Source: Xanthobacteraceae bacterium (GTDB lineage: Bacteria > Pseudomonadota > Alphaproteobacteria > Rhizobiales > Xanthobacteraceae). Taken from it: a stretch of DNA of 37,627 nucleotides. The stretch is taken from contig JAIESR010000004.1 in NCBI GenBank assembly GCA_019745775.1, positions 1-37,627 on the forward strand, given 5' to 3'. The stretch's first letter is position 1. Each line of letters begins with the position of its first letter. Below the pieces are notes generated by a model, which did no database searches, was not told the origin of the DNA, and saw only the letters and a list, made by a program, of their open reading frames with translations. A program made the translations under genes and the position numbers. Of this stretch, positions 32,172-37,627 are shown piece after piece.

Positions 32172-34678
32172 TGGCGCCCCCGGCCGATAGACGACGAGTC
32201 GCGACTCGCCGCCTGTTCTGGCGCGCCATCTGCATTGGCGGCGTCCTGGCTGCGTACGCCCTGACCCTCGTCGACATCCGTCCGACATTTGCCCAAGGCG
32301 AGCTCGTCCGGTTCCCGACCCGCCCGGGGTCGAGCAAGAGCGGCGGTATCGGCTTGCCCAAAGCCGGCGCGCTCGGACAGCCCGGCGAGCAGATGCTCGT
32401 GCGCGCCAATGAGATCAATTACGACCATGCCAACGACCGCGTGTCGGCGGTCGGCAACGTGCAGATCTACTTCAACGGCGCGACGCTTGAAGCCGACCGG
32501 GTCATCTACGATCAGAAGACGAAGCGGGTGCACGCCGAAGGCAACGTCCAGCTCAGAGAACCCAACGGCCGCGTCACCTATGGCGCGATCATCAATCTGA
32601 GCGACGATTTCCGTGACGGCTTCGTCGATTCGCTCCGCCTCGACACCCCCGACCAGACCCGCATGGCGGGTGCCCGCGCCGACCGTACCGGCGGCAACAT
32701 CACCGTGCTGCAAAGCGGCGTTTACACCGCTTGCGAAGCGTGCGCGGACGATCCCAGGAAGCCTCCGAAGTGGCAGGTCAAAGCCGCCCGCATCATCCAC
32801 GATCAGGGCGAGCAGATGATCTATTTCGAAGATGCGCGCCTGGAGTTCTACGGCGTGCCGCTAGCCTATATCCCGTTCTTCTCCACGCCCGACCCCACCG
32901 CCAAGCGCAAGACCGGCTTCCTCATCCCGACATGGGGAACCAGCTCGCGCTATGGCGTTTCGCTGACCACGCCGTACTACTGGGCGCTGGCGCCGAACTA
33001 CGACTTCACGCTCACGCCCAAGTTCACCACCCAGCAGGGTCCGCTGGTCCAGGGTGAGTGGCGTCATCGCCTCATGAACGGCTCATACACGATCCGGGCG
33101 TCAGGCATCTTCCAGCTCGATCCGGACAAGTTCAGTGGCACGCCGGGCGATCGCAGCTTCCGCGGTGACGTCAACACGACCGGCCAGTTCCGCATCAACG
33201 ACCGCTGGGTCTACGGCTGGGACGGCACCGTCATCACCGACAAGAGCTATTACCAGGACTATGGGTTCTACAAATTCGCGTCGACGGACCTGTTGCGAAC
33301 GACGCCCGACTACGTGGCGTCGCAGGCCTATTTGCAGGGCCGCGGCGAGCGCAGTTTCTTCGATCTGCGCGCGATCTACTTCTACGGCTTCACCAGCGTC
33401 GACGACCAGAAGCAGATTCCGATCGTCCATCCGGTGCTCAACCACGAATACGTCTTCAACCGCCCGGTGCTGGGTGGCGAAGTGTCCCTGCGCAGCAACC
33501 TGACGAGCATCAGCCGGCAGGCGCCGAATTTCGAGGCGATCACGGCCGCCGCGACCACCGGCGGATGGTGCACGATCACGAGTGCCGATCCTAACGCACG
33601 AACCGCCAACAACTGCATCTTGCGCGGCGTTCCCGGCAACTACACGCGCGCTTCGACCGAGTTGCAGTGGCGGCGCACCATCGTCGACCCGATCGGTCAG
33701 ATGTGGACCCCGTTCGGATCGCTGCGCGCCGACCTTGCAAGCGTGGACGTCACCGGCTCGCCCGGGGTGTCCAACTTCACCACGCCCGGACAGACCGAGG
33801 TCGCTCGATTCATGCCGACCGCCGGCCTCGACTACCGCTATCCCTTCATCAACGTGCAATCCTGGGGCACGCAAACGATCGAGCCGATCGCCCAACTCGT
33901 CGTGCGGCCGAACGAAACCAATATCGGCGTGCTGCCGAACGAGGATTCGCAGAGCTTCATGTTCGACGCCTCGAACCTGTTCCGCTCCAACAAGTTCGGC
34001 GGCTGGGACCGCGTGGAAGGCGGCGGCCGGCTCAATGTCGGCGGCCAATACACCGCTCAGTTCAACCAGGGTGGCTACCTCAACGTGCTGGCCGGGCAGT
34101 CCTATCACCTGTTCGGACTGAATTCGTTCGACGTCGCGAGCCCGACCAACACCGGACTGGACAGCGGACTGGACAAGGCCCGGTCCGACTATGTCGCGCG
34201 GATCACCTATCAGCCGAATTCGCAGCTCACGCTCTCATCACGCTTCCGCTTCGACGAGGGCAATCTTTCCGTGCAGCGGTCGGAATACGAGGCACAGTTC
34301 AACTTCGAGCGCTGGTCGACCTCGATCATGTACGGCTACTACGCCCCGCAGCCGCAGATCGGGTTCCTGGACGGGCGCGAGGGCATCACCTCGACCGCGC
34401 GGTTTAAGGTCACACCCAATTGGCAGACCTTCGGTGGTGTCCGATACGACCTGCGCGCCAATCAGCTCAACGAGACCCAGATCGGCATGGGGTATGTGGA
34501 CGACTGCCTCATCTTGGCCGTGAATTACATTACAGAATACCGTTACAACACGAACGACAACCACAATCACACCGTGATGCTGCAGTTTAGCTTGCGGACG
34601 ATTGGCGGGACATCGACCCGGCAGGGATTGGCCAATCTGTCCAACATCCCCGGCGTTTCCCCCGGCACGACGCGGTAA
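32168..34678 (+). CDS. lptD: LPS-assembly outer-membrane protein LptD
   Basis: This 836-residue outer-membrane barrel with a periplasmic LptA-like domain receives LPS from the periplasmic bridge and inserts it in the outer leaflet with LptE. It has a signal peptide (about 1-43, ending PTFAQ), an OstA-type jellyroll with repeated strands (EINYDHANDRVSAVGNVQIYF), a plug/linker region, and a long C-terminal barrel. Mature-part cysteines lie at 189, 192, 468, 483 and 780; the first pair and the last fit the inter-domain disulfides of the family. It starts with GTG at 32168 (or ATG at 32171), overlapping the lptG stop. The SurA-like gene follows. Confidence 0.95.
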   Translation: MMAPPADRRRVATRRLFWRAICIGGVLAAYALTLVDIRPTFAQGELVRFPTRPGSSKSGGIGLPKAGALGQPGEQMLVRANEINYDHANDRVSAVGNVQIYFNGATLEADRVIYDQKTKRVHAEGNVQLREPNGRVTYGAIINLSDDFRDGFVDSLRLDTPDQTRMAGARADRTGGNITVLQSGVYTACEACADDPRKPPKWQVKAARIIHDQGEQMIYFEDARLEFYGVPLAYIPFFSTPDPTAKRKTGFLIPTWGTSSRYGVSLTTPYYWALAPNYDFTLTPKFTTQQGPLVQGEWRHRLMNGSYTIRASGIFQLDPDKFSGTPGDRSFRGDVNTTGQFRINDRWVYGWDGTVITDKSYYQDYGFYKFASTDLLRTTPDYVASQAYLQGRGERSFFDLRAIYFYGFTSVDDQKQIPIVHPVLNHEYVFNRPVLGGEVSLRSNLTSISRQAPNFEAITAAATTGGWCTITSADPNARTANNCILRGVPGNYTRASTELQWRRTIVDPIGQMWTPFGSLRADLASVDVTGSPGVSNFTTPGQTEVARFMPTAGLDYRYPFINVQSWGTQTIEPIAQLVVRPNETNIGVLPNEDSQSFMFDASNLFRSNKFGGWDRVEGGGRLNVGGQYTAQFNQGGYLNVLAGQSYHLFGLNSFDVASPTNTGLDSGLDKARSDYVARITYQPNSQLTLSSRFRFDEGNLSVQRSEYEAQFNFERWSTSIMYGYYAPQPQIGFLDGREGITSTARFKVTPNWQTFGGVRYDLRANQLNETQIGMGYVDDCLILAVNYITEYRYNTNDNHNHTVMLQFSLRTIGGTSTRQGLANLSNIPGVSPGTTR

Positions 34679-34760
34679 TCTACCGGCGGCGGTCGCGCGA
34701 GGGCTGCAACAGCGTGGTCAGGCGAGTCCGAGGGAAGTCGACAGTCGACGGAACGATGCA

Positions 34761-35699
34761 ATGACGGTGGTAGACCGGATCAAGTCCACCTCGGCGGCCC
34801 TGTGGGCGCGCGGCCTGGCCATGTTGGCCGTGCTCGCCGTCGGCGGCACCGCCATGGCGCAGAGCGTCGTCGTCTTCGTCAACGGCGATCCCATCACCGC
34901 CATCGACATTGAGCACCGCACCAAATTCCTCGCGCTGACCGGCCAGAAGGCGACATCCCGCCAGCAAGTGCTGGACGAGCTTATCGATGAGATCCTTAAG
35001 GTGCGCGAAGGCAGGCGCTGGGGAATCGAGATCAGCAACGCAGACGTCGACGCCAGCTACACCAGGATGGCCCGCGGCATGAACCAGTCCAGCGAGCAGC
35101 TGACGCAAAGCCTGGCCCAGAAAGGCATCGGCGCCAGCACGCTGAAATCCAAGATCCGGGCGGATATGGTGTGGTCGCAGCTGGTGCGCGGCCGCTACCA
35201 GTCGCGCTTACAGGTCTCCGACAAGCAGGTTGTCTCCGCGCTGGAAGAGAAGGATGCGGCGGACGCGGTCGGCTACGAGTACGTCTTGCGGCCGATCCTC
35301 TTCCTGGTGCCGCCAGGGGCCGGCGGCGCGGTCTATGATGGCCGGCGAAAAGAGGCCGATGCGCTTCGCAAGACGTTCAAAGGCTGCAACGAGAGCATTC
35401 CCGGCGTTCGCGCGATGCGCGACGTTGCGGTGCGCGACCAGGTGGTTCGCTCATCCACCGGTCTGCCGGACAATCTGCGCAAGGTGCTCGACGGCGTGCC
35501 GGTCGGCGAGTTGACCCCGCCTGAAGTCACCCGCCACGGCATCGAGATGTTTGCGATCTGCTCGCGCAACGAAACCAAGACCGACACGCCCAGCCGCGAG
35601 AAGGCGCGCCAGACGCTCCAAGCAAAGGCCTTCGAGGCCGAGTCGAAGAAATATCTGCGGCAGCTGCGCAAGAACGCCATGATCGAGCGCGGCAAGTAA
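34761..35699 (+). CDS. SurA-like periplasmic chaperone / peptidyl-prolyl isomerase family protein
   Basis: This 312-residue exported protein has a signal peptide (about 1-34, ending GTAMAQ). The SurA N-terminal chaperone fold follows (VVVFVNGDPITAIDIEHR..., then LDELIDEILKVREG). A central region (about 165-280) corresponds to one parvulin domain, and a C-terminal helix returns to the chaperone module. E. coli SurA has about 430 residues and two parvulin domains, so this is the short single-domain form usual in alphaproteobacteria. Catalytic residues of an active isomerase are not obvious. Its place after lptD fits a role in folding LptD and other barrels. Confidence 0.85.
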   Translation: MTVVDRIKSTSAALWARGLAMLAVLAVGGTAMAQSVVVFVNGDPITAIDIEHRTKFLALTGQKATSRQQVLDELIDEILKVREGRRWGIEISNADVDASYTRMARGMNQSSEQLTQSLAQKGIGASTLKSKIRADMVWSQLVRGRYQSRLQVSDKQVVSALEEKDAADAVGYEYVLRPILFLVPPGAGGAVYDGRRKEADALRKTFKGCNESIPGVRAMRDVAVRDQVVRSSTGLPDNLRKVLDGVPVGELTPPEVTRHGIEMFAICSRNETKTDTPSREKARQTLQAKAFEAESKKYLRQLRKNAMIERGK

Positions 35700-35703
35700 G
35701 CGG

Positions 35704-36705
35704 ATGGCGCGCGCCCTTGCGCTGACGCTCGGCGAACCCGCGGGCATCGGCCCCGACATCGCCCTGGAAACCTGGCGTCGTCGCCGGGACCTCGATCTCC
35801 CGCCATTCTACATTCTCGCCGATCCCGTTTTCCTGCGCCGCCGCGCGGACGAGATCGGCATCAGTGTCCCGCTATCCGCGGCGGAACCGGCCGCCGCCGC
35901 GGCGGTTTTTTGCGATGCTCTTCCGGTGGTCGACATCGGCGTCGCCGTCACCGCCTCGCCGGGGAAGCCGGACGACACCAGCGCGCCAGCCGCGCTCGCC
36001 GCCATCCGCCGCGCCGTCCGCGACGTTCTCAACGGCTCAGCCGCGGCCGTCGTCACCAATCCGGTCGCCAAGAACATCCTCTATCGCTCGGGCTTCACCG
36101 ATCCGGGTCACACCGAATATCTCGCCAAGCTTGTCGGAGACGAGACCGGCGTGCTGCCTCATCCGGTGATGCTGCTGTGGTCGCCGGAGCTCGCCGTCGT
36201 ACCGGTCACGATCCACCTGCCGCTGAAGGACGTGGTCGCCGCACTGACGACCGATCTCATCGTGCAGACCGGCCGGATCGTGGCGCACGACATGCGCACT
36301 CGCTTCGGGATTGCCCAGCCGCGGCTTGCCGTCGCCGGACTCAATCCGCACGCCGGCGAACAAGGCGCGCTCGGCAAGGAGGACCTGGCCGTCGTGCAGC
36401 CGGCGGTGCAGCGGCTCGTGGCCGAGGGAATCGATGCCCGCGGCCCGCTTTCGGCAGACAGCATGTTTCATCGCGCGGCGCGCGCGAGCTACGACGTCGC
36501 GCTGGCGATGTACCACGACCAGGCGCTGATCCCGATCAAGACACTGGCGTTCGACCACGCGGTCAATGTCACGCTCGGGCTTCCGTTCGTGCGGACGTCG
36601 CCCGACCACGGGACTGCCTTCGACATCGCCGGGACCGGCCGCGCCGATCCATCGAGCCTGATCGCCGCGCTCGAGCTGGCCGCACGCATCTCGGAAGAAA
36701 GATGA
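35704..36705 (+). CDS. pdxA: 4-hydroxythreonine-4-phosphate dehydrogenase
   Basis: This 333-residue enzyme oxidises 4-hydroxythreonine 4-phosphate with NAD on the way to pyridoxal 5'-phosphate. The N terminus [17 protein letters not shown] is characteristic. Metal-binding histidines are in DPGHTEYLA (about 137-145), LNPHAGE and [10 protein letters not shown]. The substrate-phosphate segment [13 protein letters not shown] is intact. The start lies 4 bases after the surA-like stop, and its stop overlaps the rsmA start (ATGA). The surA-pdxA-rsmA order is conserved in many proteobacteria. Confidence 0.96.
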   Translation: MARALALTLGEPAGIGPDIALETWRRRRDLDLPPFYILADPVFLRRRADEIGISVPLSAAEPAAAAAVFCDALPVVDIGVAVTASPGKPDDTSAPAALAAIRRAVRDVLNGSAAAVVTNPVAKNILYRSGFTDPGHTEYLAKLVGDETGVLPHPVMLLWSPELAVVPVTIHLPLKDVVAALTTDLIVQTGRIVAHDMRTRFGIAQPRLAVAGLNPHAGEQGALGKEDLAVVQPAVQRLVAEGIDARGPLSADSMFHRAARASYDVALAMYHDQALIPIKTLAFDHAVNVTLGLPFVRTSPDHGTAFDIAGTGRADPSSLIAALELAARISEER

Positions 36706-37550
36706 GCGCAATCGACGACCTCCCGCCGCTGCGAGAGGTGATCAAACGGCACGAGCTGCGCGCCAAGAAATCGCTCGGCCAGAATTTCCTGCTCGATCTC
36801 AACCTCACCGCGCGCATCGCCCGCGCGGCCGGTCCGCTTGACGGTGTGACCGTGGTCGAAGTCGGCCCCGGCCCGGGCGGACTTACACGCGCGCTTCTGG
36901 CCAATGGCGCCGGGCGCGTCGTCGCCATCGAGCGCGACGACCGCGCGATCGCCGCGCTCTCCGAGATCGCGGCGCAGGTCCCCGGCCGTCTCGATGTCGT
37001 CGCCGCCGACGCGATGGACTTCGATCCACAGCCGCTTCTCGCGGGTAGCGCGCCTGCTCGCATCGTTGCGAACCTGCCGTACAATATCGCGACCGCGCTC
37101 CTGGTCGGCTGGCTGACGACGGAGCCGTGGCCGCCCTGGTTCGACCGGCTGGTCCTGATGTTCCAGCGCGAGGTCGCGGAGCGCATCACGGCGCCGCCCG
37201 GCTCCAAGACCTATGGCCGCCTTTCCGTGCTCGCGCAGTGGCGCACCGAGGCGCGCATCCTGTTCGACATCGCACCGTCCGCGTTTGTGCCGCCGCCCAA
37301 GGTGACGTCGTCGCTGGTGGAGCTGGTGCCGCGGCGCGAGCCCCTGCCCTGCTCCTCGCTCACGCTGCAGAAAGTGACCGAGGCCGCCTTCGGGCAACGC
37401 CGCAAGATGCTGCGCCAGAGCCTCAAGTCGCTCGGGCGCGATCCATTACCGCTGCTCGAGGCCGCCGGCATCACGCCGACCGAGCGCGCCGAAAACATTC
37501 CAGTCGACGGGTTCGTCAGGTTGGCACGCGCTTTTGCCGACGGGCGCTAA
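36702..37550 (+). CDS. rsmA: 16S rRNA (adenine1518-N6/adenine1519-N6)-dimethyltransferase
   Basis: This 282-residue RsmA/KsgA dimethylates two adjacent adenines in the 3'-terminal helix of 16S rRNA, a late check on small-subunit assembly. It contains [11 protein letters not shown] near the N terminus, the SAM-binding [12 protein letters not shown] (about 47-58), the acidic strand VVAIERDD, and the catalytic NLPYNIA (about 124-130). The C-terminal helical domain has [11 protein letters not shown] and [14 protein letters not shown]. The ATG overlaps the pdxA stop. It is the last gene of the lpt-to-rsmA unit; the remaining 77 bases resemble an intergenic repeat. Confidence 0.97.
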   Translation: MSAIDDLPPLREVIKRHELRAKKSLGQNFLLDLNLTARIARAAGPLDGVTVVEVGPGPGGLTRALLANGAGRVVAIERDDRAIAALSEIAAQVPGRLDVVAADAMDFDPQPLLAGSAPARIVANLPYNIATALLVGWLTTEPWPPWFDRLVLMFQREVAERITAPPGSKTYGRLSVLAQWRTEARILFDIAPSAFVPPPKVTSSLVELVPRREPLPCSSLTLQKVTEAAFGQRRKMLRQSLKSLGRDPLPLLEAAGITPTERAENIPVDGFVRLARAFADGR

Positions 37551-37627
37551 TCTAGAGCATTTCCCAGTTAGGACGAAGCATATCCTGCATGGGCGAGGTA
37601 GTTAGCGCATTCGTCTGACGTAAAGGC
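37551..37627. repeat. Possible start of an intergenic repeat after rsmA
   Basis: The sequence after the rsmA stop opens TCTAGAGCATTTCC, similar in its first bases to the AGAGCATGATCC block at 13891. It looks like the rhizobial intergenic repeat group from memory. The element is cut by the window edge, so only the resemblance can be stated. No terminator hairpin is obvious in the visible part. Confidence 0.3.

Noticed and set aside
1-37627. tRNA, rRNA, toxin-antitoxin, phage-defence or prophage genes
   Set aside because: No coding sequence in the window carries the motifs of such systems, and I saw no tRNA cloverleaf or rRNA-like stretch by eye. A covariance-model search would be needed for small RNAs.

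Overview
The window is high-GC chromosomal DNA from an alphaproteobacterium, most likely order Hyphomicrobiales (Rhizobiales), near the Bradyrhizobium / Xanthobacteraceae-type soil bacteria. The evidence is the gene content and order (hda-type DnaA paralogue beside ppk and ppx, purM-purN, lptF-lptG-lptD-surA-like-pdxA-rsmA), Omp25-type small porins, Bug-family receptors and the palindromic intergenic repeats. I saw no rRNA, tRNA, CRISPR array, transposase or prophage gene. The only mobile-looking DNA is a pair of short, non-coding, transposon-like repeats.

Bases 212-9749, all on the minus strand, are the accessory part. A likely operon encodes two secreted Bug-family solute receptors and a thiamine-diphosphate enzyme (4177 down to 212). 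Next to it are two tandem copies of a two-gene module, an AMP-forming acyl ligase followed by an 8-stranded outer-membrane barrel (9132-6781 and 6656-4313). A small membrane protein overlaps the start of the upstream copy.

Bases 9837-12638 on the plus strand hold ribonuclease D and a Rieske/glutamate-synthase-type FMN fusion protein. A 144-bp palindromic element follows directly after the stop codon. Bases 12790-19013 on the minus strand read CDP-alcohol phosphatidyltransferase, hda homologue, ppk, ppx, a PrsW-like membrane protease and a small proline-rich exported protein. purM and purN (19141-20795, plus strand) follow, then a second, inverted copy of the 144-bp element directly after the purN stop.

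Bases 21020-29567 carry a cold-shock protein, ndk, a Tat-exported cyclase-family hydrolase, a YheS-type ABC-F ATPase (plus strand), 3-hydroxybenzoate 4-monooxygenase, a small lipoprotein, the DNA polymerase III chi subunit and leucyl aminopeptidase. From 29911 to 37550 a tightly packed plus-strand operon handles LPS export and outer-membrane assembly (lptF, lptG, lptD, a SurA-like chaperone), then pdxA and rsmA.

The most unusual points are: (i) two 97%-identical 144-bp elements in opposite orientation, each inserted exactly at a stop codon with a 3-bp duplication of that codon (TAG/TAG and TAA/TAA); (ii) the tandem ligase-porin duplication, in which one ligase has lost the A10 lysine and the porins differ mainly in four loop-like patches; (iii) the Rieske-GltB-like fusion.
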